Made by a program: the position numbers and the translations under genes
Source: Haloferula helveola
GTDB lineage: Bacteria; Verrucomicrobiota; Verrucomicrobiia; Verrucomicrobiales; Akkermansiaceae
Length of the DNA stretch: 64,000 bases
Direction: 5' to 3'
Assembly (NCBI RefSeq): GCF_037076345.1
Contig: NZ_AP024702.1
Location: 5,146,001 to 5,210,000 of the forward strand
The notes under the pieces: model-generated
What the model was told of the DNA's origin: nothing
The model's database searches: none
What the model saw: only the letters and a program-made list of their open reading frames with translations
Shown here: piece after piece, positions 43,785 to 52,175 of the stretch
How positions within the stretch are numbered: position 1 is the stretch's first letter
How the letters are laid out: each line of letters starts with the position of its first letter

Positions 43785-46478
43785 ATGCATTTCAATTCGC
43801 CCGAGTGGTTCCTCCTGATTCCCGCGGTCCTGTTTGTCGGTTGGTTCTGGAAGCGTCTGCGGATCTTCTCGCCGCTGCGTCTGATCCTCGTGCTGCTGGC
43901 CGCATTCACGCTGGCTGACCCGCGAGTGGTGCTGAAGGACGACTCGCTCGATCTCTGGGTGCTGCTCGACCGGTCGGACTCGACCGAGGATCTCGTCGAT
44001 CTGGGTCTTCCGGAATGGGAGCGGTTGCTGGAGAAATCGAAGCCGTCGCGTCGGGACCGGATGATCCTGCTCGATTACGCCGCCGAGATTGTCGAGCACG
44101 GCAAGGACGGCGCAACCTTTACTGGCTCGCGCAAACTGACCCGCACAGAGTTGGCTCTTTCCCATGTCTCCGCCTTGGCCGAGCCGGACCGGCCATCGAG
44201 GGTACTGCTTTTCACCGACGGATTTTCCACCGAGCCGCTGATCGAAGCCGCCGCGCGATTGGAGACGCAGGGCATCCCCCTCGACTTCCGTTTGATCCGT
44301 GACGAGACGCTTGACGACTACCGGGTGTCCCGCATCGAGTTGCCTGAGCGGGTCCAGGCCGGAGAACCCTACCTGCTCGCGGTGACGGTCCGCGGATCCC
44401 TCGATGGCAAGGTGCCGCTGGTCATTCGTCGTGCCGGCCAGACACTGATCGAGACCGAGGTCGACCTGACCAACGGCGTCGGGCGGGCCGAGTTTACCGA
44501 CCGGATTCCGGTGGGCGGATCGTTCGAATACGAGGCCGAGGTGCAGCCGGAGACCGACGCGCATCCGGGTAATAACCGGGCGGCGCGATGGATCGAGATC
44601 ACCGGTGGTCCCAGAGTCCTTGTGGTCACCAATTACCAAGATGATCCGATCGTCGATGTCCTGTCGGCCCAGGACTTCACGGTGGACGTCGAGACCGACT
44701 CCCAGAACCTCAAGCCCGGTCGCCTATCGGGGGCACGGGCGGTGATCTTCAACAATGTTCCCGCTCACGAGGTTCCGCAGGACTTCCTCGATTCGCTCGA
44801 CTTCTTCGTTCGGGAGCAGGCGGGCGGCTTCCTGATGGTCGGCGGCAAGCATTCGTTCGGCTCGGGCGGATACTTCCAGTCGTCGATCGATCCCCTGCTG
44901 CCGGTTTCGATGGAGCTGAAGAGTGAGCACCGCAAGCTGGCGGTGGCCCTCGCGGTGGTCCTCGACCGGTCCGGTTCTATGTCGGTCGGTGTCGCCGGAG
45001 GGAAGACCAAGATGGATCTCGCGAACTCCGGCGCGGCGAACGCGATCGATCTTCTGGGACCGATGGATCACGTCACGGTCTTCGCGGTCGACAGCGCTCC
45101 GCACACGATCATTCCGCTCACCCAGATCAAGAACGACAAGGTGAAGCTGATGGGCCGTGTCCGGAAGGTGCAGTCGCAGGGTGGCGGCATATTTGTCTAC
45201 GAAGGGCTCAAGGCCGCGTGGGACGAACTGAAGAAGGCGAATGTCGGAACCCGGCACGTCATTCTGTTCTCCGATGCCGCCGACTCCGAGGAGCCCGGCG
45301 ACTACAAGCGGCTCCTCGCCGCGATGAAGAAGGAAGGAGCCACGGTTTCGGTGATCGCACTCGGCACCAAGGCGGATCCGGATGCGAAGCTGCTCGAAGA
45401 CATCGCCAAACGCGGTGACGGCCGGATCTTCTTCTCGGACCGTGCGGTGGACATTCCAAAGATCTTCGCCCAGGAAACTGTCACCATCGCGCGCTCCGCC
45501 TTCGTCGAAGAACCTGTCGGCGCCCAGCCATCGGGTCGTTGGGCGGAGGTCTCGCCGAAGATGCTGCCATGGCTGAAGGAGGTCGGCGGCTACAACCTCT
45601 CTTACGCCCGCGAGGACGCGTCAACGTCACTTCTGACGACCGACGAGTATGTGGCGCCGTTGGTGGCCCACGCACGTCGCGGACTCGGCCGGACCGCAGC
45701 CGTCAGCTTTCCGCTTGGCGGTGAATTCTCGAACCAGTCGCGTGACTGGGAAGGCTACGGCGACTTTGTCCAGACCCTGACCCGCTGGCTGATGGGGCTC
45801 GAACTGCCGCCGGGGATCGGGTTGCGCCACAAGCTCGACGGAACCCGCCTGACTCTGGATCTGCTCTACGACCCGGAATTGTGGGCAGACAAACTCGCTT
45901 CCCGTCCCCCGACCATCCGCTTGCTCGAGACGGGCGCCGGTGAGGCCGCTTACGAGGTCCCGTGGCGCCGCATCGAACCCGGGCATTTCTCGGTGTCCCG
46001 CGATCTCGACGAAGGTTCGGTGATCCGGGGTGCTGTCCAGGTCGCCTCGCATGCGATCCCCTTCGGTCCGCTGACGGTCGGAAGCTCGGTCGAGTGGGCA
46101 TTCGATCCGGAGCGGCTTGAAGAACTCCGCGTTGCTTCGCTGCAGACCGGAGGTCGTGAGTTGCTCGATCTCTCCGAAGCGTGGTTGCGGCCGCCCCACG
46201 ATCATGAGCTCGGGTTGCGGATGTGGCTTTCGCTGGCGCTGCTGGTCCTGATGGTTTCGGAAGCTCTCCTGACGCGAACCGGCTGGAAGTTGCCGATCCC
46301 CGCGATGCCGACTTTCCGTCGTGAGGTGACCGAGAAGCCGGCGAAGGAGAAGAAAGCCAAGCCGGTGAAGCCGAATATCCCCCGACAGCCCGAGCCGAAA
46401 GCGGCGGCGAAGCCGGAGCCCGAGAAAGAGTCGTCGGAACGTCGTTCCCGCTACCAGCGGGCGAAGGGTCGCAAGTAG
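43785..46478 (+). CDS. Large VWA membrane protein with two MIDAS-like sites
   Basis: 897 residues. Two N-terminal hydrophobic helices (about 7-24 and 30-45) precede a first VWA-like domain (about 55-200, VLLDRSDSTEDL). A beta-rich spacer follows, then a class I glutamine-amidotransferase-like region (about 275-375, VLVVTNYQDDPIVDVL, GGFLMVGGKHSFGSGGY) and a second VWA domain with VVLDRSGSMSVG (about 390-560) and ILFSDAADSEEPG. After another large region there is one late transmembrane helix (about 808-825, LSLALLVLMVSEALL) and a Lys/Pro/Glu-rich tail. The domain order resembles the large VWA proteins of PVC and Bacteroidetes MoxR operons. It ends the operon; the next gene converges after 9 bp. 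Confidence 0.85.
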   Translation: MHFNSPEWFLLIPAVLFVGWFWKRLRIFSPLRLILVLLAAFTLADPRVVLKDDSLDLWVLLDRSDSTEDLVDLGLPEWERLLEKSKPSRRDRMILLDYAAEIVEHGKDGATFTGSRKLTRTELALSHVSALAEPDRPSRVLLFTDGFSTEPLIEAAARLETQGIPLDFRLIRDETLDDYRVSRIELPERVQAGEPYLLAVTVRGSLDGKVPLVIRRAGQTLIETEVDLTNGVGRAEFTDRIPVGGSFEYEAEVQPETDAHPGNNRAARWIEITGGPRVLVVTNYQDDPIVDVLSAQDFTVDVETDSQNLKPGRLSGARAVIFNNVPAHEVPQDFLDSLDFFVREQAGGFLMVGGKHSFGSGGYFQSSIDPLLPVSMELKSEHRKLAVALAVVLDRSGSMSVGVAGGKTKMDLANSGAANAIDLLGPMDHVTVFAVDSAPHTIIPLTQIKNDKVKLMGRVRKVQSQGGGIFVYEGLKAAWDELKKANVGTRHVILFSDAADSEEPGDYKRLLAAMKKEGATVSVIALGTKADPDAKLLEDIAKRGDGRIFFSDRAVDIPKIFAQETVTIARSAFVEEPVGAQPSGRWAEVSPKMLPWLKEVGGYNLSYAREDASTSLLTTDEYVAPLVAHARRGLGRTAAVSFPLGGEFSNQSRDWEGYGDFVQTLTRWLMGLELPPGIGLRHKLDGTRLTLDLLYDPELWADKLASRPPTIRLLETGAGEAAYEVPWRRIEPGHFSVSRDLDEGSVIRGAVQVASHAIPFGPLTVGSSVEWAFDPERLEELRVASLQTGGRELLDLSEAWLRPPHDHELGLRMWLSLALLVLMVSEALLTRTGWKLPIPAMPTFRREVTEKPAKEKKAKPVKPNIPRQPEPKAAAKPEPEKESSERRSRYQRAKGRK

Positions 46479-46487
46479 CGCGTCGGC

Positions 46488-48191
46488 TCAGCCGATCTTC
46501 CGGATCGCTTGGCAAACGGCCGGGAAAATCTGCTTCTTGCGGCTCACCACACCCGGGGCCTCGTAGTAGCCGGTCTCGACCCTCTCGAACGGAAGCGCAT
46601 CGACGATGCGGCGATCACCTGCTGCGAGAACCAGGCTGTGGTGGCGTGCGATATCCGTCACGGCAAGTACCGCGAGATCGTAACCCTCAGACTTGGCAAG
46701 ATCCCTCAGCGCTTCTTCAAGCTCGGTCCTGCGCCCGTCGAACGCCTGCAATCCGAGTTCCTCGATCTGGGCGATCGTGATGCGGACGCCGTCGTCATCG
46801 AATTCCTTGCGGTCGGCATTCAGAACGTCATCGGCGGTTCCCGATGCGAGCAGCGAGCCAACCGCGAAAAACTCGCTCTTGAACCGCTCGGGGTCGATGC
46901 CGGCAAGTCCGCTCAGCCACTTGAGCATCTTGCGGTCGAGGTCGGTCGTGGTCGGTGAAGTCAGACAGAGCGTGTCCGAAATGATTCCTGCACAGAGGCA
47001 GAGCGCCGTGCCGGGAGTCGGCTCGAGATCACGGTGATCGAACTTCCGTCCGACCAGTGTCGAGGTCGAACCGACCGGTTCGTTGAGAAAGCGGATCGGC
47101 TCGCGGGAAACCAGATCGCCCGCAAGTCGGTGGTGGTCGATGACCTCGACGATGTGAGCCTCCTCGACGCCTTTGACGGCCTGTGCGTACTCGTTGTGGT
47201 CGACCAGTGCGACCCGGGTCCTCGGGGGATCGACCAGATCGGACTTGGAGAGCACGCCGACCATGCGGTCGGTCACCGGGTCGGCCACCGGGAAGAGGTC
47301 CTGATCGAGCGCGGCAAGGGATTTCCGCAATCGAGAGATCGGTTCGCCGAGCTTCACAGTCTGGAACTCGGTTTCCATCACCTGGTCAACCGTCCTTGAA
47401 CATCGGATGAGCGTAGTGGAGCTGGCCGTGTCCTGGGAGCAGCGGAGGATGACGACACCCTTCTCTTCCGCCATGGTGCGGAGGGTCGCATCGACATCGT
47501 TGCCTCCGGTCACCAGCAGCGCGCGGGCGCCGTGTTCGATGGCGTAGTGCTGGACCACCGGCCGATCGCCGCAGACGACCAGATAGCGTCCGACATTTCC
47601 CTCCTTGGCCGCGGTCTTGAGGCGGCGGCCGATCGTTGCCTGCGAGGAGGCGCCGACAAGCATGACAAGGTCTTCCTTGGCGTCATCCTCCGGCAGCGGC
47701 GCGCCTACCGACTCGGCATGCAAGGTGGTGGCAATTTTGCCGAGCGATACATGGACGGTGCGGACCATCATCTCGCTTCCGTCACCGGGCAGAAGAAGCT
47801 CGAGCAAGTCAAGGTAGCGGAGCATGCCGGTGGCTTTGCCCTCGTTACTGACGACGGGAACGCAGCGGACGCCGCTTGCGAGCATGCTGCGGTATGCCTC
47901 GAAGAACGTGTCGTCGGCTTTGGCGCAGATGACATTGCGGCGGCAGATCATCCCGGCGGTCGCCCGTACATCAGAGACCAGCGGAGGCTCCGGCACACCG
48001 GCCTTTTCGAGTACCCACGCGGTCCGCGAGGGCACCACACCGCACCGGGCGGCGATCGCGTCGGGCTCGCTGGTCCGACGCAGGAGCTCGGCGTGCCCGA
48101 TGGCCGAGCAAATGGCGTCGGTATCCGGATTCCGGTGGCCGATCACATAGAACGGCAGGCGCGGGGCGTCCATGGTGGCAACGGCGTTCAC
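46488..48191 (-). CDS. Manganese-dependent family II inorganic pyrophosphatase with CBS and DRTGG domains
   Basis: 567 residues, about 250 more than a plain family II pyrophosphatase. The DHH half has GHRNPDTDAICSAIG (metal ligands) and, after the insert, VALVDHNEYAQ and VEVIDHHR. The DHHA2 half has ISDTLCLTSPTTTDLDR. Between the DHH parts lie CBS domains (about 70-130 and 245-310) and a DRTGG-like domain (about 130-240), which bind nucleotides such as AMP, ADP or diadenosine polyphosphates and regulate activity. The argS stop overlaps the GTG at 48191 (GTGA); the ATG six codons later is an alternative start. Confidence 0.92.
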   Translation of the reverse strand: MNAVATMDAPRLPFYVIGHRNPDTDAICSAIGHAELLRRTSEPDAIAARCGVVPSRTAWVLEKAGVPEPPLVSDVRATAGMICRRNVICAKADDTFFEAYRSMLASGVRCVPVVSNEGKATGMLRYLDLLELLLPGDGSEMMVRTVHVSLGKIATTLHAESVGAPLPEDDAKEDLVMLVGASSQATIGRRLKTAAKEGNVGRYLVVCGDRPVVQHYAIEHGARALLVTGGNDVDATLRTMAEEKGVVILRCSQDTASSTTLIRCSRTVDQVMETEFQTVKLGEPISRLRKSLAALDQDLFPVADPVTDRMVGVLSKSDLVDPPRTRVALVDHNEYAQAVKGVEEAHIVEVIDHHRLAGDLVSREPIRFLNEPVGSTSTLVGRKFDHRDLEPTPGTALCLCAGIISDTLCLTSPTTTDLDRKMLKWLSGLAGIDPERFKSEFFAVGSLLASGTADDVLNADRKEFDDDGVRITIAQIEELGLQAFDGRRTELEEALRDLAKSEGYDLAVLAVTDIARHHSLVLAAGDRRIVDALPFERVETGYYEAPGVVSRKKQIFPAVCQAIRKIG

Positions 48192-49936
48192 ATCCTCTCG
48201 GGGCAGCGGATTCCAAGCAGTCCCAGCCCATGGCTGAGCACCCGGGAAGTCAGCTCGCAGAGTGCCAAACGGCTGTCGCGGACGGAAATCTCTTCCGCCT
48301 TGAGAACCGGACAGGCTTCGAAGAACGAGTGGAAGGCGCGCGCGAGTTCGAGAAGGTAGTTCGCGAGAAGATTCGGACGGTGATCCTCGAGAATGGTTGG
48401 AAGCAGCTCGCCGTAGCGGATCGCGAGGCGGGCCAGGTGCACCTCCTCGTCGGCCTCCAGCAACAGGTCGACTCCGGCCGGGTCGAAAGCGCCATCCAGC
48501 TTGCGGAAAATCGACCGGATCCGGACGTAGCTGTATTGGAGGTAGGGCGCGGTGTCACCCTGCAGGGCCAGCATCCGATCCCAAGAAAAGACATAATCGG
48601 TCAGCCGGTGCTGGGACAGCTCCGCGAACTTCACCGCACCGATGCCGACGATCTCGGCCACTTCCCGACCTTCCTCACCATCGAGTTCCGGATTCTTTTC
48701 CCGAATGGCTTGGGCGGCCCGCTCGATCGCCTCGTCGAGAACGTCGACAAGCTGCACGTTGTCGCCCGAACGCGTCTTCATCAGCTTCCGATCCTCTCCG
48801 AGAATCGATCCGAAGGCGATGTGGTGGAAATCGGCATCCTTCCCCCAGCGGTGGCTTGCATCGAATATCTGGCGGAAGTGCAGCTGCTGGGGAGCCCCGA
48901 CGACATACCAGATTTCGTCCGCCTTCCACTCGTCGATGCGGTACTCGACCGTGGCCAGGTCCGTCGTCGCATAGAGGAAGCCTCCGTCCGCCTTGCGAAT
49001 GATCGCCGGATTGTCGGTCCACCCGTTTTCCTTGTGGATTCGGAAAGGGTCCTTGTCGTCGGAAAGTTCACCGCTCGAGAAAACGCAGACCGCCCCGTCG
49101 CTTTCCCGGGCAAGGCCCTTGTCGAGAAACTCGTCGACCAGTCCGGGCAAGCGCTCGTTGTAGAAGCTCTCACCGAGCCAGTGATCGAAGGAGACATCGA
49201 GACGGTCGTAGATTTTCTGTAGGCCCTTCTTCGACAGCTCGACGCAGCGCTCCCAGATTTGGAGGTTTTCCGGATCGCCGCCCTGCAGCTTGACGAGCTC
49301 GCCCTTGCAGGTCTCCAGAACCGCAGGGTCCTGCTTCGCCAAGGCGTTGACCTCGCGGTAAACCCGCAGCAATTCGGCGACCGGGTCCGACTCAAGTTGG
49401 TCCTGATCGAGGATGGTCTTCCAGCCGTGAAGGATCATCCCGAACTGGGTTCCCCAGTCGCCGATGTGGTTGTCGCGGATCACGTCGTAGCCGAGAAAGC
49501 CCGCGATCCGTGCCAACGAGTCGCCGAGAATGGTCGATCGGATGTGTCCGACATGCATCGGCTTGGCGACATTCGGAGCGGAGAAGTCGATGACGATCTT
49601 CCTTCCTTCGCCGGTTGTCGGGACGCCGAGGCGCGGATCGGCGATCTGCTCGGCAGCTTTTCTGGCGAAGCAGGAAGGCGAGACCCGGAAATTGATGAAA
49701 CCAGGTCCGGCAATCTCCGCTGTCGCGAGGTCGCCGAGGTCGACGGTGTCGATCACCTCTTGCGCAAGCGCGCGGGGGTTGGTCCGGCGCTGCTTCGCCA
49801 GTGCCATCGCGGCGTTGCTCTGGTAGTCACCGAACCGCAGGTCTCCCGACGGGACGACCGGAGTTTCCACCGGTTCACCGACCACTTTCGCGAAGGCGGA
49901 CCCAAGTGCGGCCTCGATTTCCTGCAGCAGCGTCAT
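48188..49936 (-). CDS. argS: Arginyl-tRNA synthetase
   Basis: Class I synthetase that charges tRNA-Arg. 582 residues. The N-terminal additional domain (about 1-100) is followed by the HIGH motif in APNVAKPMHVGHIRSTILGDS, the KMSKS-like loop (LMKTRSGD, degenerate as usual in ArgRS), and the DALR anticodon domain with YSYVRIRSIFRKL. A typical bacterial ArgRS. The start is 8 bp after the stop of the PTS IIA gene; the end overlaps the pyrophosphatase gene. Confidence 0.97.
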   Translation of the reverse strand: MTLLQEIEAALGSAFAKVVGEPVETPVVPSGDLRFGDYQSNAAMALAKQRRTNPRALAQEVIDTVDLGDLATAEIAGPGFINFRVSPSCFARKAAEQIADPRLGVPTTGEGRKIVIDFSAPNVAKPMHVGHIRSTILGDSLARIAGFLGYDVIRDNHIGDWGTQFGMILHGWKTILDQDQLESDPVAELLRVYREVNALAKQDPAVLETCKGELVKLQGGDPENLQIWERCVELSKKGLQKIYDRLDVSFDHWLGESFYNERLPGLVDEFLDKGLARESDGAVCVFSSGELSDDKDPFRIHKENGWTDNPAIIRKADGGFLYATTDLATVEYRIDEWKADEIWYVVGAPQQLHFRQIFDASHRWGKDADFHHIAFGSILGEDRKLMKTRSGDNVQLVDVLDEAIERAAQAIREKNPELDGEEGREVAEIVGIGAVKFAELSQHRLTDYVFSWDRMLALQGDTAPYLQYSYVRIRSIFRKLDGAFDPAGVDLLLEADEEVHLARLAIRYGELLPTILEDHRPNLLANYLLELARAFHSFFEACPVLKAEEISVRDSRLALCELTSRVLSHGLGLLGIRCPERM

Positions 49937-49944
49937 GCCGGCAC

Positions 49945-50418
49945 TCAGGCGACGTTCTTCGAGGCCTTACCAGCCAAAACATTCAAAATCTCCGTCCGGC
50001 ACTCCGCCGCCGACAGCTGCTTTCGGATCTCGCAGTTCGTGAACATTTTCGCGATCGCGGCGAGGGTTTGCAGATGGAGGTGGTAGTCCTTCTTCGGAAC
50101 GATGAACAGAACGACGAAGTGCACCGGACAGTGGTCCAGCGCCTCGAAATCGATGCCCTTGCTCGAGCGGCCAAAGACCGTCACCACGTCGGACAGATTT
50201 TCCGAAAAGGCATGAGGGATCGCAACTCCGTAGCCAATGCCCGTGCTGACCTGCTCCTCGCGGGTTCTCAGGGAATCGACCACCTCGTCGCGCAGGTCGG
50301 TCGAGAGTTTACCGACCTCGATCAGATGGTCGACAAGCTCGACAATTGCCGGGAAATGCTCCTCGGATGCCATGTCCAGGACGACCTGGTCGGGTGTGAG
50401 CAGAGAGGCGAGCTTCAT
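49945..50418 (-). CDS. PTS IIA (PtsN-like, fructose/nitrogen type) protein
   Basis: 157 residues from ATG 50418. A PTS EIIA type 2 domain: KLASLLTPDQVVLDM, LRTREEQVSTGIGYGVAIPHA with the phosphorylatable His69, and VVLFIVPKKDYHLHLQTLAAIAKMF. Its kind (nitrogen-type PtsN) usually regulates rather than moves sugar, and no sugar permease is beside it. It leads the ptsN-argS-pyrophosphatase minus-strand run. The final residues (GKASKNVA) are basic. The upstream 143 bp (50419-50561) form the divergent promoter region with the lipoprotein gene. Confidence 0.9.
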   Translation of the reverse strand: MKLASLLTPDQVVLDMASEEHFPAIVELVDHLIEVGKLSTDLRDEVVDSLRTREEQVSTGIGYGVAIPHAFSENLSDVVTVFGRSSKGIDFEALDHCPVHFVVLFIVPKKDYHLHLQTLAAIAKMFTNCEIRKQLSAAECRTEILNVLAGKASKNVA

Positions 50419-50561
50419 GCGGGGAACCACCGTCCGGATTACCGGGCGGGCCGGGTGATTACTCGCGGCAGGTCGCTGATGCAAGTCGCTTTTGCGCGTG
50501 CCGGCGGGGCGGTTTGGCACTTGCCGCAGGTGGGGCGGACTCCTAGCCTCCCGGCAAATCC

Positions 50562-51059
50562 ATGATCGTCCATCTCCATCGTTTGGTTCCTTTCGCACTC
50601 GTCCTCGTGATCTGCCAGTGTGCGGGGCCTTTGGGTGGCGGGAACATGGGCGGGCCCACGGTCGAGGAGCGCAAGGCGGCGATCGCCTCGGAATCCTCCG
50701 GAGACTACTTTGTTGGCCGACGCTACTACGTCCAGAAGACGCGTTTCTGGGGCTACGTGAGACGCCCCAAGGAGTCTTGGAACCGGTCGAAGCTCGTTGT
50801 GATGCGCGAGGACAAGAAGCGCACGCCGGATCGCTACCCCGAGTATGGCTCCGGAAACCAGCGCTACGGATTTGACCAGAACTACGAGTACAAGCTCCGC
50901 GGCTACTACACCGGGAAAAAGGTCTACGATCCGAACAGCAATCAGATCCTGCCCGAGTTCATGCTGACGGGCTACGAGGTCCTGAACCGCCAACCGGGCT
51001 GGCTGTTCCGGCCGGACGACCGTTACGATCCCTACCGAATCACCCTGTATTCCCGGTGA
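50562..51059 (+). CDS. Putative lipoprotein, function unknown
   Basis: 165 residues. The N-terminus is a hydrophobic stretch (FALVLVICQC) that ends in Cys, so a lipoprotein is likely, although the lipobox (VICQC) is not ideal. The rest is polar, rich in Tyr, Arg and Gly, with repeated Y-containing turns (GDYFVGRRYYVQKTRFWGYVRRP, YEYKLRGYYTGKKVY). No family is recognised; related genes occur in Verrucomicrobia as far as I recall. A membrane protein gene follows 10 bp later, so the two may work together. Confidence 0.65.
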   Translation: MIVHLHRLVPFALVLVICQCAGPLGGGNMGGPTVEERKAAIASESSGDYFVGRRYYVQKTRFWGYVRRPKESWNRSKLVVMREDKKRTPDRYPEYGSGNQRYGFDQNYEYKLRGYYTGKKVYDPNSNQILPEFMLTGYEVLNRQPGWLFRPDDRYDPYRITLYSR

Positions 51060-51069
51060 TTGAGATCCG

Positions 51070-52155
51070 ATGAGCAAGATTCCACCCCGTCCCAACCGAT
51101 CGTCCGGCCGCGTCGAGTCGCGGGTCGCGGGGGCACCGCCGGATATCGGCAAGCTTGACCGCATTACGAGGGATTCTCGCAGCCAGCCGGCCCGTTCTCG
51201 ATCGGGCCGCAAGCGGCGTCGCGTGACCCGCGAGCCGAAATATGGAGCCGGGGCCAGTAACGAGGGCGCGGTCATGCGCCGCTGGCTCATGTTCGGACTT
51301 GGCTTGGCAGGAGTGGTTTTTTGCAGCCTGCTCGTCTGGTCACTCGTCCGGCAAACCGGAGCCGAGGAGGATCCGTCGACAACAGTTTCCGGAACCGGCG
51401 GCACGGACGGGTCGCCTGGATTGGCTCCTCTGCCCGCCTCGGAGGCCACCGAAATCAGCAAGTCTCTCCTAGCGGCCGAGGAGGCCTTCCAGATCGAACC
51501 TTTGATTCATCCCGGCGAGCTTTCCGCTGTGGAAGCGCTCCGTCTCCTCGAACGCTACGAAGAGGAGGGTGAAGGCCATCGAGATCCGGTTTGGCTGGGT
51601 AGCCTCGACAGCTTGGGTAAGCCGATTGAAGGCGTCGTGGTGCGCTACAACATCGGTTCGCCCCGCCTGATCTGCTTGACGCCGAATGAACAAGGCCAGT
51701 GGCGGGTCGACTTCGATGCGTTCGCCCAGCACTGTTCCCCTCCGGTGGAGGTTCTCGCCAGCGGCAAGGCGCCGGAAGGCACCGTGAGGGTCTTCGCCGC
51801 GACCGACACGTACTACAACGGCACGTTCAGCGACGAGTCGAAATGGGCGTGCTACTCACTGAGGCATCCGGCAATCGACGAAACCCTGTATGGGTATTGT
51901 GAGCGGGGCGGGCCGCAGGAAGCGGCTCTTGAAGCGATCCAAAGACGGATGGAGCGCAATCGCAACAAAAAGACTTCCAGCGACTTGGGGCGAAGCGGAG
52001 CCGAGTCCAAGGCTCCGCCTTCGCGCGTCACGCTCCGGCTCAAGCGGCCGATCGGTGCGGCGGATCGGCAATTCCAGATCGAGACGGTTTTGTCGGACGA
52101 CTGGGTGATTTCCGACCCGCCGTTGGATGAGGTCCTTCGGGCCCGCGGAGAATAG
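51070..52155 (+). CDS. Single-pass membrane protein, function unknown
   Basis: 361 residues. The N-terminal 68 residues are very basic and disordered (SRSGRKRRRVTREPK), then one transmembrane helix (WLMFGLGLAGVVFCSLLVWSLV, about 72-92), then an extracytoplasmic part with a Ser/Gly/Thr linker and a compact domain (about 130-300; YNIGSPRLICLTPNEQGQWRVDFDAFAQHC, VFAATDTYYNGTF). Near the end there is a low-complexity stretch. No named domain. It follows the lipoprotein gene by 10 bp, likely the same operon. The stop is 20 bp before the convergent TPR gene. Confidence 0.65.
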   Translation: MSKIPPRPNRSSGRVESRVAGAPPDIGKLDRITRDSRSQPARSRSGRKRRRVTREPKYGAGASNEGAVMRRWLMFGLGLAGVVFCSLLVWSLVRQTGAEEDPSTTVSGTGGTDGSPGLAPLPASEATEISKSLLAAEEAFQIEPLIHPGELSAVEALRLLERYEEEGEGHRDPVWLGSLDSLGKPIEGVVVRYNIGSPRLICLTPNEQGQWRVDFDAFAQHCSPPVEVLASGKAPEGTVRVFAATDTYYNGTFSDESKWACYSLRHPAIDETLYGYCERGGPQEAALEAIQRRMERNRNKKTSSDLGRSGAESKAPPSRVTLRLKRPIGAADRQFQIETVLSDDWVISDPPLDEVLRARGE

Positions 52156-52175
52156 GTCTCTCGGGTTCGCGGAGT

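Noticed and set aside
50515-50530. TGGCAC as a sigma-54 -24 element before the lipoprotein gene
   Set aside because: No TTGC at the required 10-bp spacing; the next GC is 8 bp away.
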